A DNA stretch of 64,000 nucleotides from Pandoraea communis (GTDB taxonomy: Bacteria > Pseudomonadota > Gammaproteobacteria > Burkholderiales > Burkholderiaceae). Made by a program: the position numbers and the translations under genes. The stretch lies in contig NZ_CABPSJ010000002.1 of assembly GCF_902459745.1 (NCBI RefSeq), positions 372,001 to 436,000 of the forward strand. The letters run 5' to 3'. The notes under the pieces were generated by a model, which was not told where the DNA came from, made no database searches, and saw nothing but the letters and a program-made list of their open reading frames with translations. Below, in pieces: positions 14,904 through 23,229 of this stretch; the first letter of the stretch is position 1, and the number at the start of each line of letters is the position of its first letter.

Positions 14904-16106
14904 ACGGCTTCGCCTGGTATCAGAACTTCAACAATGGTAACCAGAACTACAACAACCAGAACAACCGGTTGCGTGCGGTGGCCGTCCGCAGATTGGGATT
15001 CAGCAGAGAACGACGGCTTTACGTTCGCCGAGCTGGTCGATGCCTATTTCGACTGCCGGCGAACAAAGCGCAACTCCGGCAACGCACTCGCGTTCGAATT
15101 GAACCTAGAGCGCAATCTACGGGATCTGTACGACGAGCTGATGGACGGTTCGTATCGCCCCGGAAGGTCGATCTGCTTTGTCATTACCAGGCCGAAGCCG
15201 CGCGAGGTATGGGCGGCAGACTTCCGAGACCGGATCGTCCATCACCTGCTCTACAACCGCATCTCGCCGCCCTTCTACGCCTCGTTTGTAGCGGACTCAT
15301 GTGCTTGCATTCCGGGCAGGGGCACGTTGTATGCGGCAAAGCGGCTGGAAAGTCAGGTGCGAAGCTGTACGCAGAACTGGTCGAAACCAGCTTTCTACCT
15401 GAAATGCGATCTCGCCAACTTCTTCGTCAGCATCGACAAGCGGGTGCTACATCGTCAGGTGATGGCAAAGATCCCGTCCAAGTGGTGGCGCCTGCTGACC
15501 AAGCTGGTGCTGTGGCACGACCCGCGCGAGAACGTAGACATGCGCTGCCGCCCGGAACTGCTTGCCAAGGTTCCGAAGCACAAACGTCTGATGGAGCAGC
15601 CAGCACATTTGGGCCTCCCCATCGGCAACCTGTCGAGCCAGTTCTTTGCGAACATCTACCTCGACGCGCTGGATCAGTTCGTGAAGCATCAGATCCGCGC
15701 GCCAAGGTATGTCCGGTACGTGGACGACTTCGTTCTCGTCCACGAGTCACCGCAATGGCTGAACGAGGCACATGCCCGCATCGATGCATTCCTGCCAGAT
15801 CGGCTACACGCTCGCCTAAATCCGACGAAGACGATCATGCAGCCAGTCGATCGAGGAATCGATTTCGTCGGCCACCTCCTCAAGCCGTGGCACCGAACAA
15901 TCCGGCCCCGGACGCGGCGGCAAGCGGCAGCGCGCTTGACCGAGATTCCCGCCGCCGACGTTTATCAGGCCACGAACAGCTATTTCGGCCTACTGCGGCA
16001 ATCGCCGTCGGGCCATCACCATCGATCTGAAATCGCCAACATCGCCCGTCAGCGCGGCCATGCAGTCAGCGCCGCCCTCACCAAAGCCTACAGGAGCAAA
16101 GCATGA
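14886..16106 (+). CDS. DGR reverse transcriptase
   Basis: The frame is 406 residues from a GTG at 14886. The first ~37 codons read through the template repeat, and conserved sequence begins at FTFAELVDAYFDCRRTKRN. Internal starts at 14934 (ATG) and 14973 (GTG) are possible; none has a strong ribosome site except weakly the first. RT motifs are KCDLANFFVSIDK (173-185), GLPIGNLSSQFFAN (243-256, typical of DGR enzymes) and YVRYVDDFVLV (275-285, catalytic YVDD). It makes adenine-mutagenised cDNA from the template for the three targets. The stop overlaps the next ATG. Confidence 0.93.
   Translation: MDSATSTASPGIRTSTMVTRTTTTRTTGCVRWPSADWDSAENDGFTFAELVDAYFDCRRTKRNSGNALAFELNLERNLRDLYDELMDGSYRPGRSICFVITRPKPREVWAADFRDRIVHHLLYNRISPPFYASFVADSCACIPGRGTLYAAKRLESQVRSCTQNWSKPAFYLKCDLANFFVSIDKRVLHRQVMAKIPSKWWRLLTKLVLWHDPRENVDMRCRPELLAKVPKHKRLMEQPAHLGLPIGNLSSQFFANIYLDALDQFVKHQIRAPRYVRYVDDFVLVHESPQWLNEAHARIDAFLPDRLHARLNPTKTIMQPVDRGIDFVGHLLKPWHRTIRPRTRRQAAARLTEIPAADVYQATNSYFGLLRQSPSGHHHRSEIANIARQRGHAVSAALTKAYRSKA
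14904..14994 (+). repeat. DGR template repeat (TR)
   Basis: 91 bases matching all three variable repeats. The central 42 bases hold eight AAC, one AAT and one TAC codon in the target frame, so nearly every variable site is an adenine. The 29-base 3' end (CGGTTGCGTGCGGTGGCCGT then CCGCAGATT) is identical in all copies and is the likely initiation-of-mutagenic-homology segment. Confidence 0.95.
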
Positions 16107-16306
16107 GCCCCTACGACCCCCGCCCCAAAGGGCTGAATACCGATCCTGCGCCGCCTTCTGTGGTGGAGATGCTCAAGCCGTTGCGACGGTGCGCGGCCAG
16201 TCGCGACGGCGAGTGCTGGCACGCCGATTGCCCACAGATCCGCGACAACGAGCCGAAGGCTACCGGTCGCCATTGCCCTCTTGATACTGGAGACGAGAAT
16301 GCCTGA
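16103..16306 (+). CDS. Small Cys-containing phage protein
   Basis: A 67-residue protein, MSPYDPRPKGLNTDPAPPSV onward, whose ATG overlaps the RT stop. It has three cysteines and two histidines (RRCAASRDGECWHADC, then RHC), possibly a small zinc-binding motif. Translational coupling to the reverse transcriptase places it in the same transcript, but a link to DGR function is not shown. Confidence 0.5.
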   Translation: MSPYDPRPKGLNTDPAPPSVVEMLKPLRRCAASRDGECWHADCPQIRDNEPKATGRHCPLDTGDENA

Positions 16307-17789
16307 CCACAAGACCGTGACGTTTGATGCGATCCGCGAAGCCGTGGGCCGAATTACCGAGGTGCAGCGGCGCTCCGGTGGGCCTGCGTGGATGGAAGCA
16401 AAAGGGCTGCTGGCGAATGACCTGACATTCATCGCACAGGGACTGATTGATGCGCTCGCCGCCGCCCCCACGCCAGCCGCACAGAGCGCAGGGCAAGAGG
16501 TGGTGGCGTGGGCAGTTTTCGACAGCGTGCATATGGTTTCTACCGTCGTAGATCCGGCTTCGCGGAAAGCGGCCGAATGCGCGGGCTATACGCTTCGCCC
16601 CCTTGTATTTGGTGACGCCGCGCCCGTGAATGGCAGCAATAACGTCGATGAAATCGCACTGCGCAGCCGCTGGAACTGTATCGCAAACTCGGATGACATG
16701 TTCGAGCAGTTCATGACGGAAGTGCGCGCCCTTCTCGCATGCGCCGCACCCGTGAATGGCGGCGAGCGCGCTGATATTGATCGACTCGTGCGCGAGTTGG
16801 ACGTGCTTTTGAACGGCGATAGTGCTGCCAAACAAGCCAGCCTATGCGACGTTGTTTCTCAAGTACGTTCTGAACAAATCCGGTCAGCGAAATTTTTGCC
16901 GCTCCTCGCAGATCCGCCGCAGGCTATCGGCGATCACGATATCCGCACCAGCACAGGCGGACGTGCATTCGTTGCCGAGTTCTTCGCAAGGCGTCTCAAG
17001 CGCCATGATTTCGGTCGGTACATCAAAGAACGACTCGCTGCTGACTTCGCGTGCGCCTTGGCAAAATATCTATCTGAAATGGACGCCGCAGATGCGCAGC
17101 AGGTGGGCGATAGGAAAGTCCTGCATGCAATCCTCGAACACTTGGACGGCGGGATTTCTGTGTGCGAGCGATGCCGCTATGAGGAATCGACGCGCGATAT
17201 GGACGTCACGGCTGACTTGCGAAGCTACCTGAATGGCGGTGATTCGTGGCTCGCAAAAACTGCCGCCCTCACGTCTCCCGCGAAGGAATCGGAACTCGAA
17301 ATGCATCAGGCCGACTACGCCTCCATAAAAGCGGCAGGATTCCAAGATCCCGGTGAGTTGCTTGATGCATATCTGAGGCTCACGTCTCCCGCGAAGGCCG
17401 ACGATGAATGCCCGCACGGCGTAGACGATGGCGCTTGCAAGGAGTGCTATCACGCGAAGGTGGGCGGGGATGAGCGGGAGGCGTTTGAGCGTTGGTACGA
17501 AGCCGCAGCGATGCCCGCTGAATCGGATTGGTTCAAAAGAGAAACCGACGACCCGAGCGAGTACGCGCATGGCGAAACCCATAGCGCATGGCTCGCATGG
17601 CAAGCCCGCGCCGCGCTGTCGGCGGATGGCGGGGATCTCAAGGATGCGGAGCGGTGGCGAAAATTCCTGCGCATCTATACCTACTACCGGTGGTCACTGT
17701 TCGATAGTCCCGAGGAGGTCATTCGGGAGGTGGATGAGACTGTCGTGGACCCGGCCTCCATTCCCGCCAAGGCGAAGGGGGATGCGTGA
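16299..17789 (+). CDS. Large phage protein of unknown function
   Basis: A 496-residue protein from ATG 16299 (MPDHKTVTFDAIREAVGRIT), overlapping the previous gene by 8 bases. It appears modular, with repeated short segments such as TSPAKESELEMHQADY and TSPAKADDECPHGVDDGACK. The latter contains CPHGVDDGACKECYH, a possible zinc site. The C-terminal part (EAFERWYEAAAMPAESDWFK to HSAWLAWQARAAL) resembles the AWQARA motif of many phage accessory proteins. It looks like several duplicated accessory domains, and no enzymatic motif is visible. Confidence 0.6.
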   Translation: MPDHKTVTFDAIREAVGRITEVQRRSGGPAWMEAKGLLANDLTFIAQGLIDALAAAPTPAAQSAGQEVVAWAVFDSVHMVSTVVDPASRKAAECAGYTLRPLVFGDAAPVNGSNNVDEIALRSRWNCIANSDDMFEQFMTEVRALLACAAPVNGGERADIDRLVRELDVLLNGDSAAKQASLCDVVSQVRSEQIRSAKFLPLLADPPQAIGDHDIRTSTGGRAFVAEFFARRLKRHDFGRYIKERLAADFACALAKYLSEMDAADAQQVGDRKVLHAILEHLDGGISVCERCRYEESTRDMDVTADLRSYLNGGDSWLAKTAALTSPAKESELEMHQADYASIKAAGFQDPGELLDAYLRLTSPAKADDECPHGVDDGACKECYHAKVGGDEREAFERWYEAAAMPAESDWFKRETDDPSEYAHGETHSAWLAWQARAALSADGGDLKDAERWRKFLRIYTYYRWSLFDSPEEVIREVDETVVDPASIPAKAKGDA

Positions 17790-18007
17790 AAAACTTCATC
17801 GAAGATGCAGCGCAAGCCAAGACCAATTTGCATGTGTTACACGCTGTGATATCGATTTTGGAGAGTGGCGCGCTCTGCGGCGGAACGGGGAGCCACACTG
17901 CCGCCAATCGAATCATCAACATCTGCCGAAAGGAGCAGCAGCGGCTTCTCGCTATGTACGACAAGGCAGTAGCCACCTCTCAGGCAGCGGAGGAGCGGAA
18001 ATCGTGA
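17786..18007 (+). CDS. Small phage protein of unknown function
   Basis: A 73-residue helical protein from a GTG that overlaps the preceding TGA (MKNFIEDAAQAKTNLHVLHA). The last residues overlap the next GTG-started gene. The ordered helices and a central CGGTGSH turn do not match a family I know. Confidence 0.5.
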   Translation: MKNFIEDAAQAKTNLHVLHAVISILESGALCGGTGSHTAANRIINICRKEQQRLLAMYDKAVATSQAAEERKS

Positions 18008-18138
18008 ACTTGACGTCATTTCTACTTGGATTCGTCGTTGGATCGTCCATAACGTGCCTATTTATTAGCGTGATTGTCGTGGCCAAAGTCAAACGATTCA
18101 AACGAGCGTGGCAAAAACTCGCAAAGGACCGCTCATGA
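18004..18138 (+). CDS. Small membrane protein, 44 residues
   Basis: A GTG-started frame, MNLTSFLLGFVVGSSITCLF then ISVIVVAKVKRFKRAWQKLA, coupled by 4-base overlaps at both ends. It has one transmembrane helix followed by a basic amphipathic tail. The function is unknown. Confidence 0.5.
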   Translation: MNLTSFLLGFVVGSSITCLFISVIVVAKVKRFKRAWQKLAKDRS

Positions 18139-19184
18139 GACAGAACGAGATCATTCTGGGCGACTGCCGCGACACCATGCGCATGCTGATCGCCGAAGGC
18201 GTGAAGGTGCAATGCATCGTGACGAGTCCGCCGTACTGGGGTCTGCGCGACTATGGCGTCGCTGGCCAGCTTGGCCTCGAGCCGACCTTGGCCGAGTTCC
18301 TGAACAATATGGCCGAGGTGTTCGAACTGTGCCGGCAGTTGCTCGCCGACGACGGCACGCTGTGGCTCAACATGGGCGACAGCTACAACGCCGGAACGTC
18401 GGCCGCAAGTGGCGCAAGCAAGACAGCCGATGTCGGCGGTTGGACGACCCGCAGCGGTGACGCCGCAGGTGCCCGGCGCGTGAACGCAAACGGCCTGAAA
18501 GTAAAAGATCTGGTCGGCCAGCCATGGCGCCTCGCGTTCGCCCTTCAGGACGCCGGCTGGTGGCTGCGACAGGACATCATCTGGCACAAGCCCAACCCGA
18601 TGCCCGAGAGCATCCGCGATCGCTGCACTAAGGCGCACGAATACCTGTTCCTACTGACGAAGAGTGAGCGGTACTTCTACGACTTCGACGCTATGCAAGA
18701 GCCGGTGAGCGGCGGCGCACACGCGCGCGGCGCAGGCGTGAACCCGAAGGCAGCGCCGAGCGGATGGGACACCTCGCCTGGTGGGCATCGGAACTTGACA
18801 GGCCGCTACCCGGGCACGGGCGTCGGTTTCGGGCGCGGGTATGACAAGGTGGCCAAGCCGCGCGTGAAGCAGAACGCGTCGTTCTCGGCGGCAGTGAAGG
18901 ATCTAGTCGACACGCGCAACCGACGAAGTGTCTGGACTATCCCAACGCAGTCATTTGACGGCGCCCACTTCGCCACCTTCCCGGAAGCACTGGTCGAGCC
19001 CTGCGTGCTCGCCGGCAGCCGGCCCGGCGATATCGTCTTCGACCCGTTCATGGGCAGCGGTACCGTCGCGCAGGTTGCCGGCCGCCTCGGACGCCATTAC
19101 CTCGGGTGCGAACTCAACCCCGAGTACTTCGCCCTGCAACGCGATCGCACTCGACAACCGGGCCTGCAACTGGAAACAGCATGA
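18135..19184 (+). CDS. Orphan phage DNA methyltransferase (beta class)
   Basis: A 349-residue protein from the coupled ATG at 18135 (MRQNEIILGDCRDTMRMLIA). The catalytic motif TSPPYWGLRDYG is near residue 32, and the SAM-binding motif VFDPFMGSGTVAQVAG is near the C-terminus, which is beta-class order, so it makes N4-methylcytosine or N6-methyladenine. Between them lies a variable target-recognition region. No restriction gene is nearby, so it probably shields phage DNA from host restriction. Confidence 0.9.
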   Translation: MRQNEIILGDCRDTMRMLIAEGVKVQCIVTSPPYWGLRDYGVAGQLGLEPTLAEFLNNMAEVFELCRQLLADDGTLWLNMGDSYNAGTSAASGASKTADVGGWTTRSGDAAGARRVNANGLKVKDLVGQPWRLAFALQDAGWWLRQDIIWHKPNPMPESIRDRCTKAHEYLFLLTKSERYFYDFDAMQEPVSGGAHARGAGVNPKAAPSGWDTSPGGHRNLTGRYPGTGVGFGRGYDKVAKPRVKQNASFSAAVKDLVDTRNRRSVWTIPTQSFDGAHFATFPEALVEPCVLAGSRPGDIVFDPFMGSGTVAQVAGRLGRHYLGCELNPEYFALQRDRTRQPGLQLETA

Positions 19185-19291
19185 CCACCCACCCGGCCAC
19201 GGCCGAAGCACTGGAAAAGATTCTGCGGGTTACTGCGAAGGAATGGAACCTAGATGAAAACGAGCTACATCCGGTTCTATCAAGCCTATGA
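19181..19291 (+). CDS. Very small phage protein
   Basis: The 36-residue frame MTTHPATAEALEKILRVTAK then EWNLDENELHPVLSSL starts on an ATG overlapping the methyltransferase stop, and ends inside the next gene. One amphipathic helix is predicted. It is supported mainly by coupling. Confidence 0.4.
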   Translation: MTTHPATAEALEKILRVTAKEWNLDENELHPVLSSL

Positions 19292-19466
19292 AGATCCAGT
19301 TTGGGGGATGCAGACGGGAGAAAATTTCCCCAGAACCCCACTTATCAGGGTCACGCGAAATAGATTGAGAAAGGCGGTCTTTGAATGGGTAGGCGGGACA
19401 CCGGTAACTGAGGAGCAACTTACCTATTACCGAAAGCATTACCCTGTCGTAATGCGGGAGTATTGA
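19254..19466 (+). CDS. Small phage protein of unknown function
   Basis: A 70-residue protein (MKTSYIRFYQAYEDPVWGMQ onward) with aromatic residues at regular intervals and a basic middle. Its ATG lies within the end of the previous short gene. No family is recognised. Confidence 0.5.
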   Translation: MKTSYIRFYQAYEDPVWGMQTGENFPRTPLIRVTRNRLRKAVFEWVGGTPVTEEQLTYYRKHYPVVMREY

Positions 19467-19469
19467 ACG

Positions 19470-19592
19470 ATGAGCGAGCATGACGACAACTGGAACGAGC
19501 CAGAAGCCGAATACGATGATGAGCACAACGCATGTCCGCATGGGATCGCGCCGAAATGGGACTGTGATTGGTGTGAGCGGCCGGAAAAGTAA
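19470..19592 (+). CDS. Very small acidic protein with a possible zinc ribbon
   Basis: A 40-residue frame, MSEHDDNWNEPEAEYDDEHN then ACPHGIAPKWDCDWCERPEK. The four-ligand pattern C-P-H ... C-D-W-C could bind zinc. Similar CPHG motifs occur in the large protein at 16299-17789. The acidic N-terminus is notable. It is missed by length cut-offs but lies in a 140-base gap between coupled genes. Confidence 0.45.
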   Translation: MSEHDDNWNEPEAEYDDEHNACPHGIAPKWDCDWCERPEK

Positions 19593-19606
19593 ATTGAGGG
19601 ACTTAC

Positions 19607-19828
19607 ATGGAACCGCTGACCCTTACCGAAAACGAGATAGTTGAGGCGACTGGCTACAAGCAGCACATCAAGCAACTCGCCGCCCTGCAACGAGCCGGCA
19701 TCCCCGCAGATCGGCGTCCCGACGGGAGCGTTCGAGTATGGCGCCACCATATCGTTGGTGCTGGGGCGGCGAAGCAGCCACCGGCGCGCAAAGAACCTAA
19801 ATTGAAATCTGATCGCAAGGCAGCCTAA
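19607..19828 (+). CDS. DUF4224-like excisionase candidate
   Basis: A 73-residue protein. LTLTENEIVEATGYKQHIKQ and LAALQRAGIPADRRPDGSVR match the DUF4224 family, found directly upstream of phage integrases, with a basic tail for DNA binding. It ends 2 bases before the integrase gene. By position it is the likely recombination directionality factor; no experimental excisionase of this exact type can be cited. Confidence 0.7.
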   Translation: MEPLTLTENEIVEATGYKQHIKQLAALQRAGIPADRRPDGSVRVWRHHIVGAGAAKQPPARKEPKLKSDRKAA

Positions 19829-19830
19829 CA

Positions 19831-20931
19831 ATGATCGGACGACGCAAGAACGCCTCCCCTCTCCCGTCACGCGTGTACGAAAAGCACGGTTCCTGGTGGT
19901 TTGTAGACGCGCGCCGTAAATGGCATAAATTGTGCCGCGTTTCGGATGGACTCACGACGCTGTATGGGGAACTGGCGAAGTTCACGCGCGACGCGGATGC
20001 TATACCGGTTGATACGATGCCAGCCCTGATAGACGACTGGCTCCTAAAAAAGCTCGGTAAGTACGCTCTTTCCACACGAGAGGATTACCGGCGCATGGCG
20101 ACGTTCATTCGTAGCGAGTTTGACGACGAGTGGCAAGTGACCGACGTTAAACCTACGCACATCGCCCGCTTTCTCGACAAACATTTCGAGGCTAAACCGA
20201 ATACCAGCAACAAGTACCGCGCACTGTTTTCGTTGTTGTTCGCGCACGCAGTTCGCAAGGGCTTGCGCGATAGCAATCCGGCCAGCGAGGTAGAGGGAGC
20301 AATCGAGCGCAAGCGCGATCGGTATATTACCGATGCCGAGTTCGATGCGATCAAGGCTGCCGTTTTGCTCGGGCGAGACGGACGAGAGACCGACTCAGGT
20401 CAGACGATTGTTTGTCTGATTGATCTTGCATATCAGACTGCACAGCGCATCAGCGATCTCTTGTCACTCAACTGGCAGGACGTGAGCGACGAAGGGATCT
20501 ATTTCAAGCCTGCCAAGACTGTGAATTCGAGCGGTGTGCGCATGCTAGTGGAAATGACATCAGATCTAAGGGCCACCATCGACCGCGCGAAGGGCGGGAA
20601 AGTGAAGGCGATAGGCCCTGTGATATGCACCCAGACCGGGAACAGATTCACATACAGCGGGGCGCAATCGGCATGGAAGCGTGCATGCCAGAGAGCCCGC
20701 GAGACATACGAGAAAGCCTGCATAGAGACTGGCATAGTCCCTGATATGCAGTTCTTAAGGGACACGCACTTCCACGACTTGCGCGCCAAGGCATTGACCG
20801 ACATGAAGCGGCTCGAAGGTGCTGCCGCCGCTCAAGCTCTGGGTGGGCATACGACCGCTGAGATGACAGCGCACTACACCAAATCTCGGCAAGTGGAACG
20901 GGTATCCCCGGTGCCCTTAAAGCATGCTTGA
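19831..20931 (+). CDS. int: Tyrosine integrase
   Basis: A 366-residue phage integrase. The N-terminal region (PLPSRVYEKHGSWWFVDARR) is an arm-binding type domain, residues 60-150 are the core-binding domain, and the catalytic domain carries Arg (QTAQRISDLLSLNW), HDLRAKA (His and Arg), GGHTT (His) and the nucleophile Tyr in TAHYTKS. It recombines phage and chromosomal sites at tRNA-Pro, the 3' piece of which lies 128 bases downstream. It is the last gene of the rightward operon. Confidence 0.95.
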   Translation: MIGRRKNASPLPSRVYEKHGSWWFVDARRKWHKLCRVSDGLTTLYGELAKFTRDADAIPVDTMPALIDDWLLKKLGKYALSTREDYRRMATFIRSEFDDEWQVTDVKPTHIARFLDKHFEAKPNTSNKYRALFSLLFAHAVRKGLRDSNPASEVEGAIERKRDRYITDAEFDAIKAAVLLGRDGRETDSGQTIVCLIDLAYQTAQRISDLLSLNWQDVSDEGIYFKPAKTVNSSGVRMLVEMTSDLRATIDRAKGGKVKAIGPVICTQTGNRFTYSGAQSAWKRACQRARETYEKACIETGIVPDMQFLRDTHFHDLRAKALTDMKRLEGAAAAQALGGHTTAEMTAHYTKSRQVERVSPVPLKHA

Positions 20932-20944
20932 TGAGGCATTTTAC

Positions 20945-21018
20945 TGTCTAACTTGGCATTTTGATGCGTCTCAAACCCGCATGATTGCGTGCACAGAATT
21001 TAATCAGCAAGTTAGACA
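20945..21018. repeat. Inverted repeat between integrase and attachment site
   Basis: TGTCTAACTTG (20945-20955) is exactly inverted as CAAGTTAGACA (21008-21018). The pair flanks about 52 bases just before the att core. It may hold integrase arm sites or an Xis site. Confidence 0.55.
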
Positions 21019-21058
21019 AAATCACGTAACCATATGAATTAATAGGGTTAACGTGCGA

Positions 21059-21104
<46 letters not shown>

Positions 21105-21113
21105 GGAATTGAA

Positions 21114-21144
21114 CCCGCACAGTCTTTGGCTGTGCGGGTTTTTT
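21114..21144 (+). terminator. Terminator of the original tRNA-Pro gene
   Basis: The stem CCCGCACAG/CTGTGCGGG with a seven-base loop is followed by TTTTTT. It lies directly after the tRNA 3' end and presumably ended the tRNA transcript before phage insertion. Confidence 0.85.
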
Positions 21145-21568
21145 CGTGGCGCCGAAATTTTGTGCAAGCCGGTCGGTATATTAGAAACTTTCTAGTATTT
21201 TTGCTGGCGCGTAGGACTACTACGCAGATTTTGGCGCAGTCCTTGCACTCATATGCGAGACATCAGATAACGTCAAAAAACGGCCGAGCCCCATCCATCG
21301 AGCGCAAAGCCAGTCGTCATACCAATCCTTACCGACCTCGTCGCGTCATTCGCCGCGAACCGCCGATGTGGGCGATTATGCCCCACAGATCTGCGCTCCG
21401 CGAAGGAACGGGCCAAGAAAGGCGGCAGATCGAGAGCCATAGCGCTCACTGGCGAACTGCGAACCTCAATCTTTTGAATCAAGGGAGATGCGTCGGCTTT
21501 AGCGCACGTAGCGGCCCTCGCAGGACGCGACAGCATTCGAGACGTTTGAATCCAACGGGGAACCCTGC
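21145..21568. other. Intergenic stretch without recognised features
   Basis: About 420 bases with no convincing gene, repeat or RNA. It begins after the tRNA-Pro terminator and is the first chromosomal DNA outside the prophage. A promoter for the downstream exported protein may lie near its end, but I see no clear one. Confidence 0.4.
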
Positions 21569-22018
21569 ATGAAATCGAAACTCGCGTTGTTGCTGACGCT
21601 GCTTTGCACATCCTTTGGCGCTACCGCAGCCGGTGAATTCACCCTCACTTACTTCGGCGATGGTAAGTCTGCGGATTTAGCGGCGCTGATAAGCGATCTC
21701 ATCACCCCCGAATACTTGAAGCGCTTTCCCGCGAACCAGTACGAGATCGTCCTGATTTACCATTGCACGCCGGTCGCAGCCCGGGGGGATATCGTGTGCA
21801 CAGCCACATCCGGTGTCTCCCCGAAGATCAATGTGTCCAGCCGTGCGGGTGGACTCGTGCCTCTGGAACGCTTCAATACTGCGGCCCTTCAGCCGAAGGG
21901 GGCATCCACGCGCGACATTGACGAAACTCGGGACAAGGTGATCAGAGAGAGTATTCGCGCCATGATGGCGGACCTCCCAGCCGTGCCCAAACCTCGCGCA
22001 GATCGCCCTCGTCTTTAA
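21569..22018 (+). CDS. Exported protein of unknown function
   Basis: A 149-residue protein with a signal peptide (MKSKLALLLTLLCTSFGATA, cleavage near residue 20-21). The mature region starts AGEFTLTYFGDGKSADLAAL and has two cysteines (YHCTP and DIVCTA) that could pair in the periplasm. The C-terminal tail is helical and basic. It stands alone beside the prophage junction and belongs to no family I recognise. Confidence 0.7.
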   Translation: MKSKLALLLTLLCTSFGATAAGEFTLTYFGDGKSADLAALISDLITPEYLKRFPANQYEIVLIYHCTPVAARGDIVCTATSGVSPKINVSSRAGGLVPLERFNTAALQPKGASTRDIDETRDKVIRESIRAMMADLPAVPKPRADRPRL

Positions 22019-22148
22019 ACGAATTCCCGCGAGTCAGTGAATACTGGGTTATTCCCATTTCGTTCGCCCTCGATATCTGCCGAGCGAATGGAGAGTTCAT
22101 GTTCCGGCGCGGGCCGTAGTTCGTTATTGCCCCCTTGCTGCACTGACA

Positions 22149-22856
22149 TCAAACAGTAGTGCCGAACACGGCCCCCACGCCCGCTGTCACCGCCATAGCG
22201 AACGTGCCCCAGAAAGCCACGCGCAGGGCACTTTTGAAGAGGGGGGTTCCGCCAACGGCGGCGGCGGCAACGCCGAGCAGGGCCAGGAAGAGAATCGATG
22301 TCGCCACGATCCAATACAGCAGGCTCTGCTCCGGTGCCAGCAGAACCACAGCCAGCGGCATGGCTGCGCCCACGGCGAAGCTCCCGGCCGACGCCAATGC
22401 CGCTTGCAACGGACGCGCGCTCAACGTCTCCGAGATGCCCAGTTCATCGCGCGCATGCGCACCCAGCGCATCGTGCGCCATCAATTGTGTTGCGACTTGA
22501 TCCGCGAGCTGTTGATCCAGGCCACGCCGCACATAGATGGCCGTCAGTTCCCGATGCTCTGCATCGGGGCTGTTCTTGAGTTCTTCACGTTCACGCGTCA
22601 GATCCGCCTTTTCTGTGTCGGCCTGCGAATAGACCGATACGAACTCGCCGGCAGCCATGGACATCGCGCCTGCCACCAATCCCGCCACGGCCGTGGTCAC
22701 AATACTGGCGTGGCTTGCATGGGCCGCGGCCACACCTGCGACCAGACTGGCCGTGGAAATGATGCCATCGTTGGCCCCAAGGACGGCGGCACGCAGCCAG
22801 CCGATATGTTCGGTGCGGTGACGTTCACGATGGGCGCGACGCTGAAACTTTGTCAT
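22149..22856 (-). CDS. VIT/CCC1-family iron or manganese transporter
   Basis: A 235-residue membrane protein. From the ATG at 22856 the order is a basic N-terminus (MTKFQRRAHRERHRTEHIGW), TM1 with LGANDGIISTASLVAGVAAA, and AVAGLVAGAMSMAAGEFVSV, the hallmark of the family. A cytoplasmic Glu-rich segment (KADLTREREELKNSPDAEHR) that binds metal comes next, then three more TM helices. The family exports or sequesters Fe(II)/Mn(II). A longer N-terminal reading to 23012 lacks family similarity. Confidence 0.9.
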   Translation of the reverse strand: MTKFQRRAHRERHRTEHIGWLRAAVLGANDGIISTASLVAGVAAAHASHASIVTTAVAGLVAGAMSMAAGEFVSVYSQADTEKADLTREREELKNSPDAEHRELTAIYVRRGLDQQLADQVATQLMAHDALGAHARDELGISETLSARPLQAALASAGSFAVGAAMPLAVVLLAPEQSLLYWIVATSILFLALLGVAAAAVGGTPLFKSALRVAFWGTFAMAVTAGVGAVFGTTV

Positions 22857-23229
22857 TTTAGATTCCGATCCATGTAAAGCAGCTTTGGGCAATCCTGTTC
22901 GGGCAGGACGTCCGGGAGGCATGCGAACCTGTGTGTTGTGGCGCGTGACGTAGTGGCGAAGCAGCACCGCGACCGGCGCAACCATCGGCAGTCCCCCGAT
23001 GAGCCTCCGCATACCGCTTCTCCCCGTGTCGTTTGCCCAATTCTATATCTGCAAAAGGACCATCGGCTACCTGCCGCCTGCTGGAGAAGATACGGACTGG
23101 TGGCGGGATAAGCCACGCGACTGAAACTGCGATTTATCTCAGGTGACCGTGAGTTGGAACGTCGCTATTCTGGCCTCAAGTCAAAAGCAACTTTCTTCAA
23201 CAGCACGTCTCCAGATCTGGAGGTACATC
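22857..23229. other. Intergenic stretch upstream of the VIT gene
   Basis: About 370 bases. A Shine-Dalgarno GGAGG precedes the tiny frame at 23230. No other gene, repeat or metal-responsive riboswitch could be recognised by eye. Confidence 0.35.
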
